64,000 bases of DNA. It comes from Isoetes taiwanensis. Its lineage: Eukaryota > Streptophyta > Lycopodiopsida > Isoetales > Isoetaceae. Within the stretch, counting starts at the first letter, position 1; every line of letters begins with the position of its first letter. A program made the position numbers and the translations under genes. The notes beneath the pieces were generated by a model, which was given only the letters and a program-made list of their open reading frames with translations, searched no databases and was not told the origin of the DNA. The DNA lies in NCBI GenBank assembly GCA_021234155.1, contig JAJEKV010000038.1:5820926-5884925 (forward strand), written 5' to 3'. Shown here in pieces: positions 31,928-44,569 of the stretch.

Positions 31928-31930
31928 AGT

Positions 31931-34900
31931 TGTTCAAATTTGTTGTGACCATTAACTGTAGTCTCATCAGAAAATTTTGAGATACAAGTTTTATACATGG
32001 TTGGGGAGGCAAAGTGCACGAACCACATCTATCTTATTCCTTGTTGGATAGAGAGTTTGTTTAGCTTGGATCAACTTCATCTTCTCTAGCATACTAAATT
32101 ACAGTGCGCAGTCATATTGGACATAGCGATGAACACCCTTGAAATTGTTCCTTAGAGAGGCGGACGGTGTGCGACAACCCTCACAAACGGATATGTTCAT
32201 GTCTAATGGAACATGTTGTAGGGTGATTATACTAGAGGTAGAGATGTATGAACATATATAAATATTGTAGGATGATTCTTTTGGCATCTTATTTTAAGAT
32301 TGCTCCCTATAATCATGGTAACATCACTCTTTTTTGTGTGAAACGCTTCTTTTGAATTGTTGATATGCTTCACTCAAAAGGGCAATTGTTTGCTAGCTAT
32401 GGCGTATTTGGAGACTACAAATTTGGAGCATAGCACCCCTGTTTCGACATCTTACGAATTTGTGGATTTATCCCGCATTGAGGATGATTTATCCCGCATT
32501 GAGGTAGAGGACATTTTTTTTGAAAGAAAGGACATTTTTTCTGTTGCGCTCTGATCAGTCTTCTCAAAATTTACTTGAAATTAATATGCTCCAGCTCAAT
32601 CTGCTCTAATTTGTTCCAAGTAAAATTTTATTTTGGCCTTGAATTCTTCTACCTTGATCCAAAATAATCGTAATGCAATTCCTCATCCTAGAACATTAAG
32701 CAGATCAACCAACTACTGAGGATTTCAAAGTCGACTTCCATCTACACCCAAGTTTACATCCACAAATTTTCTTTCCATCATTCAACGATAAATCATTACT
32801 TACATGATTTATCACTCTAGTTTTATGTCCTGAAGGGGTTTTAACCATCTGTTACAGATGAAAACTATGGCTTAAAAATGAAGAACATAGCATATATAAG
32901 ACATCATTTATATTATTGTTGTTGATTCAATCCAAATTATCTTATTATCGCTCATATATAATCCAGTCTCCTTTTCTATTTGACACTATTTATTTGAAAC
33001 TAATTTGTTTGAAGCATCCTGGTGCTGACACGTATGTGCAACTCAACTTTTCATTTGCACTTCTCATTTTCATTTGCACTTCATTGGTTTGAAGACCCCC
33101 TTTCTTGCTCTGCAAGAAATCGATTGATCTTCCTATTTCTTGCCCTGCAATCAATCCCATGTTGGGAGCGAGGTGCGCCAATTTCGACAGTAGAAGAACA
33201 AGCTTATGAGCTTCAAAAACTAGGCGAATCCACAAGAAGATTTGGAAGCTCCACCCTTTCGCCGGAGTTGGGTTTCTCGATTTTGGGCATGGCTTCTCCC
33301 CTGTAAATTTTTTCTTTAATCTTTGCTCTAAGCAGAAAATCATCACCTGGGTCATCCTTGTTCCTGCCGCTGCTCTCCAGCAGCCCTTATCGTTGTTTTT
33401 TTTTTTTTTTTTTTTTCCTTAAGCATCTTGGACCCCCAAAGCCTCCCCCATCCCATCGTTTCTGACTCCAAATTGTCTCTATCCTTTTCTTGAAGATATC
33501 ATTTGTACTAGGCCTGTTGCATTGGATTTGTTTCAATCACTTCTCCGTTGATTTGCCCTTTTGCTTTGTTGTATTCACTTGCACACATGTCCTCTTCAGA
33601 CAAGGCTGCTTTTCGTATCTTGAAAGGACATTTGCGGCCCTGTTAGGTACTAATTTTGGTTGAAGTAGCTCGGGATTTACAGTTCGCTCACAAGTATATG
33701 CATTCAAAGATAAGCGAAAATCTGATCTTCATCTAAAATGCCAGTGTTTGAGATTAAAAAAATATGCAATTGTAGCAACAACCGCTTCCTGCATTTTTTA
33801 CCATTTGGGGTAGATGGATAATTTGCTTTGTGCCGAAGAAGCTATTGGGAGCCCCGTGGACTCAAATGAGAATTTCAGCAATCTAAAGGAATAAAATGCT
33901 ACCAGATTCTTTATTCTAGATCTGCCTGCTCTAGACGATTCTGCATTGATGGGCATTCTGGTCAAAGAGCAAACTCAAACACTGGACGAAGAATACATTT
34001 CTATTCTTTGATCACATGATATATCTATTGCTCGTTCTAATGCTGTACAATGGATGATCAAGTTATTGATCTTTGAAAAGATTGTAAACTTGCAAATTGA
34101 TCGAGTTTATGAGCAAGCAAAAGGTTTTGTTTTGCAGGTTCGAAATGTATATAATTTTCATAAACGGCTTCCTAGACAATTTTAGCTTTTCCTTTTAGAA
34201 ATAATCAGAAGAAAGTGTTCGATTTCATGGGAGCTTAGATTCTCTATCAAACACATACTGATAAATTGATGATAGCCAAATACTTGCTGCTACCTAGCAA
34301 AGTTTTTTCTCTTATGCCTTGGATTAGAGTAAATAGAGTAAGCAGTCCCATGGATTAGACGTAGGCATTGTTTTCCCTTCAAATAAGCGATGTTTTGAAA
34401 ATTATAATGTGTGGGAAACTAATATTACAACACTATAAAGCATCTTTGAAAGCATTTCTCATAAAACACAAACCTAGATAAAGAAAACCACAAATTTGCA
34501 AAATTCTAACCAATTGAAGAACAAGACATACCAGATTATTATACGCTTCTATAAATGATGAATAGAGAAGAAAAGCTTTGTGGTAGTTGATCCAGTTGGC
34601 CTCGCTTGTGATAAACACTTGCCAAATTCCCTGCACACAATCATCCCATAACCCAGGAACCTCCTGTCACGCTAGACTCCAGGCCAGATGTATGATGATC
34701 TCCTTCTACTTTATTAATGTAGATCATTATCTTCCAGCACATTGAAAATTGTGAACATATTCTTCCACACTGCTCTCTCTCTCTATACACATGAGAATCA
34801 GTAATGGGCTCCAGATAAAGAATTAAACAAATTCAGGCCAAGCCAGCCCACCACCAATACAAGACTTTCATAAAAAAATACTTTACAAAAATTGAATCTT

Positions 34901-37900
34901 GCAGGAAGCCTTTCAAATGTCCCAAATAAAGCCCCAACTAAAGCCCCAACTATGCATCTTCACATGTTTAAGAAATAAGAAAACAGAAACGAAAGGATAG
35001 ACCATTAGGAACTTTTTGTACGTCACATCAGACATCTTTATTAGACCTTTTGAAATTAAAGAGAACGTCAGACGACACAGACCCCAAGTCTTGACCCCAA
35101 TAATAGCAAATTACAGATAACTAGATAACTAAATTCCATTATATTGATACTTACCATAAGCAATAACATAGTCTGGACGCAGCTGACTTGCTCTTAGGTA
35201 CCATACAATAGCTAACCTCAATGCAGCTGGTGGCCAACATGAAACCCAGAGATTCGTGCTGCATATTTCAGTTTGGCTCTCTTAGTGTTTCTTCAGAACA
35301 TATCTCATCAGAAGCTAATGTAAACAAGAAGGGGAAGATTTTTACCTCTTAGCTGAGAAAATCCAGTGGCCTGCAGCTGTAAAAAGGTTTAAAAGATCAA
35401 AGATCTATTGTCGGCCTTGCTGCTAAACAAAGAAAAATAGAGGGCATAACCTTTGTCAAATCGCACCTCCAGTTTCGAGAACAACCTGCAAATACTTCTT
35501 CGGGTCAGGGCAGTGCCATGAAGAAGCAAGGCATGCCAAAAACCAGAGAAGGGTCTCTGTTGCAGGGCAAAACAAAACCAAGGTCATGATTAGGGATTTG
35601 AGGCAGGGGAGACAATCAAGCATAGGAACCTAGAAAAATGGTTAACTTATGAAGAGCCATTTCTTGTGCCTTATCTGGGGCCATGGTCGACCTCTGCATC
35701 GATTTGCCATAGACAATAGGATGCTCGGTGCCTTTCATAGCAAAAGGTTTAAGCCAGATATAATACTTAACTGTGCTAAATGCCGGCCTCTGCCGTAGCC
35801 GAGCTTTGAGCAGACGCCATAGCTCAAAGTGTAGAACCTGGTTGTGTCAGCCACGCCTCTGCGCTCTGTGCGTCGGCATGGCTTCCACGACCAGAATGTT
35901 GCCCAAAAGGGCATTCTCTTATAAATAATGTGCGTTTGGCATAATATTGTTGCATGCGCAACAATTTGGGGCAAATCTATACCCAGATATTCCCGGTAGC
36001 TATTCCCTGCCTATCTGCTATGCTCGGAACTACGAGAGAGACATTGAAGATTGTTGCTTCTGAATTTTTTAATTTGGGTAGGTGAGACATTCGCGACCTG
36101 TGGTATGGATAGCCTCATGAATAAGACAATGCATAGCTGCCTCCATCTTTTAGTTTAGAATGCCCTAGTTTTAACTGCATGTCTATTGTGTATTGCCTTA
36201 TGCCTACCAGTTTCAAACAAATCCATGCAAGTTTCTCATGATTTCTAGAATGTGATTCTGCAATAAACATGAGCTAGGATTTTTGGGAGTGTTAAGATTG
36301 GAAGGGACATTCCTATTTCAAAAATTGATGATGGAAAAACTTGCTCGCATAGCATCGTATTTTGAGGGGCTCCCATCATCAAGCTTAACTCTATTATAGT
36401 CTGGAGATTCTTGCTTGAAAATCTGTTGAATTTGCTGGAAGAAGTGCTCGGTGTTTGAGGCTACCCATGGATGAATTGGTTGGGGCTAATTTTCACTGAG
36501 CATTATATTGTGATTTCTTAAATTTAGGAAGGCAAACTGCTTCCATCTCAGTATAGCTATTCAAAAGAGTATGCCTCAATAAATACAACGACCCTTACTC
36601 ATTGCATCATGCATATATTTTTGGAGTTCAATTCGAGATTGATGGCAATGTGAATACTGCTCTCATTGTCATGTGATGGAGATGTGGAAGCCTTAAAGAT
36701 TCCCTTACTATATTTGACAGAATTTATGCATCTCATAGAAGACCATTTTTGCAGCATGTTGACAGAATGTTTAGGCAATTCACTGGCAAAGGTATAAATT
36801 CAGGCATATTTACTTTCATTAGCATTTGCTGCATGAAAATCCTGATCACTTTTGTTCCATGCGCCAACTTTATGATGTGTTTGCAATGTGCTGTAAGACA
36901 GATAGATGAAGTAGAACATAGTACCAAAAGCCTAATAATCCTAGTGTTATTATGATCCTGGTGGATGATTTCTATGACGCCACAGACTTTGCTGGCAATG
37001 GCCATTTGGAAACTGAAGTCTACAAAGAAGATCTTACGATTGGATTATATGTTAGGTAACATTTATTTAATTTAAGCAAGAGTGTGTTCCTCCAGAGTCA
37101 TTGTACTTCTGATACAGAAGATGGCACACATTTTTGTAAACATCTGTTACAAGGTAACTAACTGTGTTCTCTCTATGTGTAGAAGGGAGCACACATTATT
37201 ACGTTGCTCTTTACTCTTTAAAACTACTGTACGTAAATGAAATTACATATATTGTTCCTTCCATTCTCTATGTTTTTCTTGCTTATTGGGCAAAGGGTTA
37301 CAAAAGCTGAATGGTTATACACCGAGAGGCTCCATTGTACCTTTTTGGCCTTTCAATCATTACCATTTTATATGCTAATGTTTTGATGATTGGCTCCAGG
37401 TACTGGACCTCTCCCACTTTTGTCATTTCTTTGCTCGTGTATGTTGGGTCTACTTGGAAGTGGAGGAGAAAACAAGATATTACATTTGTTGCTACATGGA
37501 CTGAAGATGAAGCTAAGTGCTATGTGCTGAAGTTGTGAACATATTCAGTTTAACCACTTTGCCGATCAGGTTGTATTTATTACATGCTTTTAACAAAAGT
37601 CAGATATGATTGCAGTTGTCATATGCATGATAAAACTGGTCTGTCATGTACCAGCGATATTTTTGGGCTTGATTGTCTTCCATTGTTTCACGGAAGCAAT
37701 CTTTAAACTTCTGCCTTGATGATTTGAATATTTGATCAACTTCAGGTGCTCCTTTCTACGCGAACTTTAGTTTAAGCATGGCACTGCTTAAATTTATGCT
37801 TGATTCTACTTTATTGAGCAAGTTCTAGACATGGCTTTTGTGCTTAAATATTAGACTTTTTGCAATTTCAATGTCTATATTTATTATAGCAGAGTTATGA

Positions 37901-38626
37901 TTCTTTATCTGGATTGATAATATAGTTCTTGGGATTGACCGAGGCTGATGTGCAACCTAGATATCTAGGTTGGACTCGGTTTTGTTTTTTTTTTCATGGA
38001 CCACATCTCATACGAGACGTTTCTCATTATTGCTCATTATGTAGTGACTAACAATGTAAGAAAATGATGATATAAGTTGTGCCAAGTGGTGATATCCAAA
38101 TGGTTAAGGGTAAGCCAAGTTCTAAATGGGTTCAATTTCCATTATAGTACATGATTAATGGTTTTTTGTAGTCTAAATTGTATATGCATTAACCATTGGA
38201 TTGCAACCATTTTATTTATATTTGTTTCATTTTGAGATACGGTACAAACCATTGTATCATTCTCATTTAGGTTTTTTGAAACCCCACATAGTGGGTTCCA
38301 GACCCACCTATATATGCGTATTTCTTGTTATTTTTATATCTTTTCGGATCTAAGGATTGGACGCGAAAAGAGGGCTTGATTGAATGACTCATAATCTCTT
38401 GCTTCAAATGAAATAGTTTACAATTGTGCTATATCTAATTACAATAAAAAGTTCATCATTACATCCTTTAGGGGGGATTTGTAGTGATTTGGCACCTTGT
38501 TCTCATAGATGTGGACTATTCTATACTCAAAATTGTGAATGTATATAAATCGTGGAGAAGGGCAGTTGTTCTTTTTTGTTGTGATGAATTTCAAATGCCC
38601 ATGGTTGTAGCCAGCAGTAAAAATAG
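31931..38626. other. Intergenic, no gene recognised
   Basis: The sequence is AT-rich with only short chance frames. Small features: a 20-bp tandem doubling GATTTATCCCGCATTGAGG at ~32465-32505 and a 21-base T-run at 33396-33416. A minus-strand open piece at ~35565-35457 includes WHCPDPKKYLQVVLETGGA beside a possible splice site; it has exon-like composition, but I cannot name a family. A 75-residue plus frame at 37311-37538 has a hydrophobic start and no recognised domain. Confidence 0.4.
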
Positions 38627-38730
38627 ATAGATAGGTAAGTAGGTAGGTAGGTGGGCACGAATGAATAGAATAGAGTAGAGTAGAATAGAATAGAGTAGAA
38701 TAGAATAGAATAGAATAGAATAGAATAGAT
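38627..38730. repeat. Compound microsatellite, (AATAG)n with GATA/GTAG flank
   Basis: AGATAGATAGGTAAGTAGGTAGG precedes about twelve AATAG/AGTAG pentamers ending at 38730. A perfect run of AATAG units occupies roughly 38695-38728. Confidence 0.95.
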
Positions 38731-38926
38731 TTTTTAACATCCACGAAGACTAAAAGGCCATGGAACCCATAAAATGGCCTAGTACAACCATTAGGATTAA
38801 AAAACCCCTACCTCGAAAAATTTTCATGGAAAAAACCTTTCAGTATTGATGATACTAGACAAGCAGGAAAAAAACTATAAATAGACCGTGATGACTACTG
38901 AGGGCCCAGTAATTGAAGACGCTCGT

Positions 38927-40085
38927 CTAGAACCTCAAGTATGTATCATGCCAAGTCATGGACAGATGGGCTCTGAGAAGTTGTGGGAGCATGGATTGGA
39001 ATGCTAAAGTCAAATAACGATTCCTGACCATCTCAAAAGCATGACATCTTAGTAGAGTATGGCTTTCATCTTCAATAACCTGTAACTGACAACATGCACA
39101 TAATTTCGCTTCTTGTGGCAATTGTGGTCGCTCCCATCTACGTGTCTCAATTTGTAGCTTGTGAGACCCTATGCGAATTGATCCAATAGCTACAAGCTTT
39201 TTTCTGGATAAGGAAGCAAGCAAATAAGCTTGTGGTCCTGGTGCCAAAGTGGGATTTATATGTGCATGATAATGACCAGTTTTAACTTGGGTCAAGGTAA
39301 CTGCACCCTACATCTTTTGAGAAAAACGACCATCGTGATATTGTTGCAAAAGATCAGGATCAGAACTAGCAAGCACCATGCAGTGTTCCGGTTGCACGAC
39401 TAGTGGGCAAATCATACATTACAATTCTTTTTCCATCATCGTTTCAAACGATGGGGAGATTCAGCCATGACAAGCGCGAGAAGAGGATATCTATCATCAT
39501 CCATGTGATGCACCTTATACTGTATATTGGAGATGGCGCTTCATGCCAGAAAGTTGAAGAGGCAAAAAACATGTCTATCGTAAAAGAATAGCATAGGTCA
39601 CCCTAGTTTTGACTCCTAGACTATAAGTGAGAAAGGACTTTTGCACCTGTTCCTCTCCCAAGCACTAGCACTAATTGCAGGCCCCCATACTTCAGAACCA
39701 TACAGTAAAATAACTTCTACCAAAGCTCGAATGAATGGGCTTTCCGTGACCAATCATGAATCTCTGTGCGAAAACATTTGTTTTGCATTGCATAGAGTGC
39801 TCTCTAGCCAGTAGTCACATGCTTGGTGATACACTGTTCCGAAAGTGTGTTCTTACAGAACTCTACACCTATGTACAACCTCAACTTCGTGGACCAATTG
39901 ATAGGTCTTTGATTTTTAGCATGTAAAGAACTACAATAGATGGTTATCGACCTCCTAATGTATACTTTTTCCAAAGAATGATGGACATTGTGGAGGTTTG
40001 GTTTAAACAAAATGAACTTGCAACAAGTTATATGTCTTCGGATGCGTGATGGTGTATTGGACCATTCTAAAATAGTGGACAAGAA
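38927..40085 (-). pseudogene. Decayed LINE ORF2, RT end and C-terminal zinc region
   Basis: Minus-strand reading from ~40080 down: LYIGVEF, then after a stop RALYAMQNKCF, then ILLYGSEVWGPAI (~39700), then 39295-38927 with IGSHKLQIETRRWERP, LCACCQLQVIEDESHTLLRC and a tail. YGSEVWG and the CxxC...H...C block are hallmarks of LINE RT C-termini. It contains stops and frameshifts, and is clearly older than the LINE at 12-19 kb. No 3' tail was located. Confidence 0.7.
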
Positions 40086-40573
40086 TCATCCACGATGTAG
40101 AATCACTCGCTACAGCATAAGAACTTCAACAACTAATCTTAACATTGGAAGCCTACCAAAGATGCCATTGAAAGACTCTAAGTAGCAATGTCATAAACAA
40201 TGCAGGCAACACATCAGAACTCTTCAAGTCAAGGAGAAGCCATTATGCATGGACTTTACATAGTGCCATACATCGGCAAGTGCGATTTGTATGATGTAAA
40301 TATGTGCTTTTTAATGAGATTTTGATTGAAAGGAACTCTTCGTGATTATTGTAGTAAAAATATTGCATAATTTGTTTATGCAAAAGTAAATAATCTTCAT
40401 AGCTCATGCATGCCATTCGTGGTTGTTCCATTTCATTGAGCTTTGACACCAAATGACCTTGATACCAAGTGCAACTAGGTCTTACCTTTAAAATACTCTT
40501 CTCTTGCTTCTTCTAGAAGTTGCTAGTAAATCTGTTAAATGCATTGGTTCTATTGTGATGTGGAATGGAGAGG

Positions 40574-40650
40574 GGGTCAGGCATTCTTGCCAACCCCCTG
40601 ACCTAGAAGTCAGGGGTAGAAGTCAGGGGGCGGGCAAGAATGCCTAACCC
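40574..40650. repeat. Long hairpin, ~29-bp arms
   Basis: Left arm 40574-40602 (GGGTCAGGCATTCTTGCC, then AACCCCCTGAC) pairs with right arm 40622-40650 (GTCAGGGGGCGGGCAAGAA, then TGCCTAACCC), with about two or three mismatches and a 19-base loop that repeats AGAAGTCAGGGG. A third related segment (GGTTGGCAAAAAATGCTTGACCC) follows at ~40692. The size is like a small-RNA precursor or a tiny foldback element. Confidence 0.75.
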
Positions 40651-40699
40651 CTGACCTACAAGTCAAATCGTGCCTCTACAAGTTTTGGAGGGTGGTTGG

Positions 40700-41292
40700 C
40701 AAAAAATGCTTGACCCATTTTTATTACACGACCTCAAAATAAGATTTACCTGATTCTTCGCTTACCTTGACGTCTACATGGGAAAAAAAAGGCCCTTGTT
40801 AATCAAATCATCTCAAATTGGGCTTGCCAGCTCCAAATTTCAAGCTATCACCCCACATCTCAGCCTAATTTCTCAGCTACCCCACATCAGCCCAATTTCT
40901 CGGCTCTTACCCACATGTGAAATACTTCTTCTTTTAAAACTTTTGTTAAATGCGGGAATTCAATACTGCTTACAGGACCTAAAACAACATTGTGGAATGA
41001 TTTTGGTTATGAGTATGTTTTTTTTCTCTTTATGGGTATAAGACTGATGCTTGATATGGTTCTTTAATGAGGTCTGAGAGATGGAAAGATTACTCGAGGC
41101 TAACCATGATGGTCCGCCTCCAAAGACCACTTGTGAAAGCCTTGCGGAAAGTTTCAAGTTAGACGTATTTATTATATAATACAATAATACAGGACGATTG
41201 GCAGTCCATGAAATGGCATGTTATTTGCAGACATAGATGTACCGAGGTTAAAAATACAAGCAAAATACAACGTATATATACCTGAGCCCAGT
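40700..41292. other. Region downstream of the CHX gene, no gene recognised
   Basis: The sequence holds short chance frames only. Since CHX runs on the minus strand and stops at 41293, positions just below (about 41290-41040) are its likely 3' UTR and terminator area. AATAATACAATAATA-type AT runs near 41172-41192 could hold the poly-A signals, but no single site can be chosen. Confidence 0.35.
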
Positions 41293-44187
41293 TCAAGTGT
41301 AGTCAGCCACATGAGTTGGAGGTGCAAGGGAGGGGTCATACTGTTGGACCACAAGGACCGAAGCCCTAATTTCAGCACTGGAAGCCAGAACATCTCCAAT
41401 AGGCCCTAATTCAGCACATGTAGCATGCCTTGCAGCCAACCCAGCAATTAGAGGACTTGGTCTTCTGCCTCTGCCCACAATGATCAGCCCAAATTTGTTC
41501 CTCAATCCCACCTTGAGGACCGAGTCAACAGGATCGTGCATTTCCATTTCTTCATACACCATTGTTGCAGAATCTTCACCTTTTGGTATGCTCTTGTCTG
41601 CAGCGGCTTTCATTTCTTGGAACTTTCTCAGGCATTTTTCGTCCAATGCCTCCTCTCGCTTCTCGTCAAGGCCGGTCAAAACTACTTGGTAAGATGCTCT
41701 ATCTATTGATAATCTTCTTTGAGTATCGACAGAAGACCGTCCATGGCTTATTTCCATGTCTGGAAGGTCATGGATTACCACATCATTGTGATTAGGACTA
41801 AGCTTGAAATGAATTAGGGTAAATTTTACTCCTGGATGCTCAGCCATTTTATATCCAAATACTAGCGCCTCGCGGTCATCTGCGCCACCAAAGAAAAGCA
41901 CAGCAACATTATGATCCACACTACTAGGACTTAGTTGAGCAGATCCTCCAAGTCCTCTGTCTACTAGAATCCCCACTGAGCAAGGGGCATGCTGCAAAAC
42001 TCGTGCATTTATAGCCTGGAAGCCTGGAGCTGTTGTTTCCAGAAAACCATCCACTCTCATATGCTTGTGGAATGGAAGAATTACTATTGCAGCTCTCTTA
42101 TTTGCTGCAGTTCCACATATATCCTCATGCATGGTATGCAGATTTGATATGGCTGTCATTGGTCTCACTTTCACTTTGTTCAGCTGACCATATGCACTGA
42201 ATGCCACCAAAACCCCATCCACTATAGCAGAGCTGTTCCGATTCCAAAATGGATACCCATTCTTCCGTGCCTTTTGCACCATCATGATAGAGGATGATCT
42301 TTCTGACAGCTCCACCATGTGAAGAATGTATAATTGTAACGTCTCCTTGTTTGTTCCCCGTGCCCCTTCCACCAAATTCAAAATTGATGGCACATTTTTC
42401 ATTCCATATGCACATGCCAAAATCCTTAGATCCTCCGTTGGCTTGTCAAAGTCTAGTCTTCGACGCTTGTATGGCACTTGATTCCTTGCAGGCTTGTAAA
42501 GTGCCATGACTACAGGAGTTGTGATGAATGTTGTAAATAATGCCATTAGAACCATAATTGCAAAGGTTTCCTCTGTAAGCACCTGCATATATGATTGTTT
42601 TAAGTAAGCACATGTAGGGCATAGAATAACTGGATAGATAAATATAATTATTTATACCTATTAAAATGCACAACAGGTTGGCAAAAAATAAAAGATGGAC
42701 TAAATTAAAAGGTCAACTTACCTTGCGCTGTCTCCCAATGTTTAGCACAATAAGCTCCACCAGTCCTTTGGTGTTCATCAGAAACCCCAGAGTCAATGCA
42801 GTGATGAATTTTTCTCCATATAAAAAGGAAACTGTGGTAGTTCCAAGGATCTTCCCTAGACAAGCTATTGCCACCACCAATACAAGGAGGCCAAATGACC
42901 TGGCACCCTTGATCGATCCTATATTGGTCTTCAACCCACTAGAAGCAAAATATAGGGGTAACATCAAAACAGTAATAAAGTCTTCAATCTTTTCGATAAG
43001 GAGTCCAGCAAAGGGGCCATCTTTAGGGAGGATGAGGCCAAACACAAATGCGCCAAAAATGCCATGAATTCCGATGAAGTCGGTCATGAAGGAAGACATT
43101 AACACACCAACTAGTGTAATGGCAACATAGATTTCTCTTACAGGCTGGTCCTCTGGAGCTAGACTTATGATCCAAGCCATGAAAGGTTTAACAACTACAA
43201 ACATAAAAATCACAAAACCAGCTCCACATAGAAACACCCATAGTGCAATTATTGGCCTCTTGCCTGAGCCTGATAGAGCAACTGCCAAGGCAAGAAAGAT
43301 CCAAGCTACCACATCATTTACAGCAGCAGCAGACATAGCCAGCTTGCCTACTTCTGTTGTAAGGAGCTTTCGCTCTGCGAGAATTCTCGCCAAAACTGGA
43401 AAGGCAGTGATGGACATAGCTACCCCCATGAAAACCAAAAATGTGATAAACTTGACATCTTGGTTGATGGTGGCATGCAAAACAAACGAGACTCCTACTC
43501 CTCCTGCAAAGGGAAGGCTGATTCCAGCTGCTGCAATCAGCAGAGCTTGCTTTCCAGTTTTCATTATGGATCTCAGATCAAGCTCAAGACCTACCATGAA
43601 GAGGAAGAACAGAAGACCCACATCAGCAAATGTTTCCAGAACTGTTAAGCTCTTGTCAGGAAATAGATTATTCTTGAAAGTTGCATTTTTTGACAAAGCC
43701 GAGGGCCCTAGCAACACGCCACCCTGAAAGAAAGTTTCAACATTATAATTTGTAAAGAGAATTTGGACGCCCAATTTGCTCTCAACTTGCTAGATTTTAT
43801 AACTACTGTCCAGTCAAATTTGTGGTGCAAGTTCCAGAAACAACAAATTGCCAATCAAATACTTAGGGTGAGTTGAAAGAAATCTACAAGAGATTAAATT
43901 CAAACCACAAGTATGTTGATTTTTTCTGATCCAAAACTACAGACTATCTTTCCGATCGATTTGTCTAACTATTATGGAAATTGGAAAGGAGAAAGCCTTA
44001 CAATGATTTCGGCAATGACTCTGGGTTGTCGAAGGGGCTTCAACAAGAAAGCAAGGATCCGGGTAAGAACCACGATGAAGCAAATTTGAAGGATCAGAAG
44101 TCCGACGGAAAAATCAAGAGGATTATCGCCTTGAAAAATCCCATTCGAGGTAGCACTCACGTGTTTACAAACGGTAATGTTTGCCAT
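41293..44187 (-). CDS. CHX: Cation/H+ exchanger, CHX family (CPA2), 3 exons, 825 aa
   Basis: Exons 44187-44002, 43723-42722 and 42582-41293 have GT-AG introns of 278 and 139 bp and keep phase. Residues ~20-430 form the Na+/H+-exchanger membrane domain with about twelve hydrophobic segments. Motifs include [34 protein letters not shown] and the NDVVAW pair near residues 198-202 that carries the transport Asp. Residues ~440-825 are the hydrophilic CHX C-terminus, ending with a [20 protein letters not shown] block. Known members (CHX17-20 clade and relatives) exchange K+ or Na+ for H+ in endomembranes or plasma membrane and set organellar pH. Length matches the family (~780-850). The start gives a usual 62-residue first exon. 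It is the only clearly intact host gene here. Confidence 0.93.
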
Positions 44188-44560
44188 GGCGATGGCACCG
44201 GAATGAGCCGGATTTGTGAAGAATTAAATGAAATAGAATAGAGTTTTTATTGAATAAAAGGGATGAAGATTTTAATGTGCGATTTTTTCAAAGTGAAACC
44301 TTAACCTCCCGCCTTTTTTCTCATCCTTACACCTGTATGGCGCACAAACTGGCCGAGTCATATGACAACATGGCCACGTATTTTTTCCCACGTAGTCGAC
44401 GTGATGCTCAAATATTCTTGCCAAGGCTTTTCAGTTGACATGCCTCTTAAAACCAAGGTTCCCTGCTGGTTTCAATTAGTAGATTCGCCTCCTAACCTCC
44501 CTGTGCCTTCCTTTCTTAAGTCTATATAGCAAAGGCCTTGGGCGTGCATATTATGCACTG
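44188..44560 (-). promoter_or_regulatory. Upstream region of the CHX gene
   Basis: This stretch precedes the CHX start on the minus strand. It contains a CACGTA/TACGTGG-like ACGT core near 44375-44395 and no clear TATA box at a fixed distance. A LINE fragment begins about 370 bp upstream of the ATG, so the proximal promoter is short. Confidence 0.35.
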
Positions 44561-44569
44561 GATGCCAAG

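Larger units (their letters stand above)
23073..31930 (+). repeat. Tandem array of CIPK-like kinase units, right block (copies 7b-14)
   Basis: This continues the array beyond the inserted transposon. Starts lie at 23888, 25084, 26285, 27499, 28688, 29664 (mutated to ATA) and 30870. After removing 15,522 bp (element plus one target duplication), copies 7 and 8 are 1197 bp apart, the normal period. Similarity to the unit ends near 31850, a few codons after the conserved THTC tail, and unique sequence follows. Confidence 0.93.

Noticed and set aside
35735-35974. 79-codon minus frame
   Set aside because: No motif, no splice context and ordinary base composition; treated as chance.
38439-38744. 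101-codon minus frame starting with repeated ILFYS
   Set aside because: It is a translation of the AATAG microsatellite.
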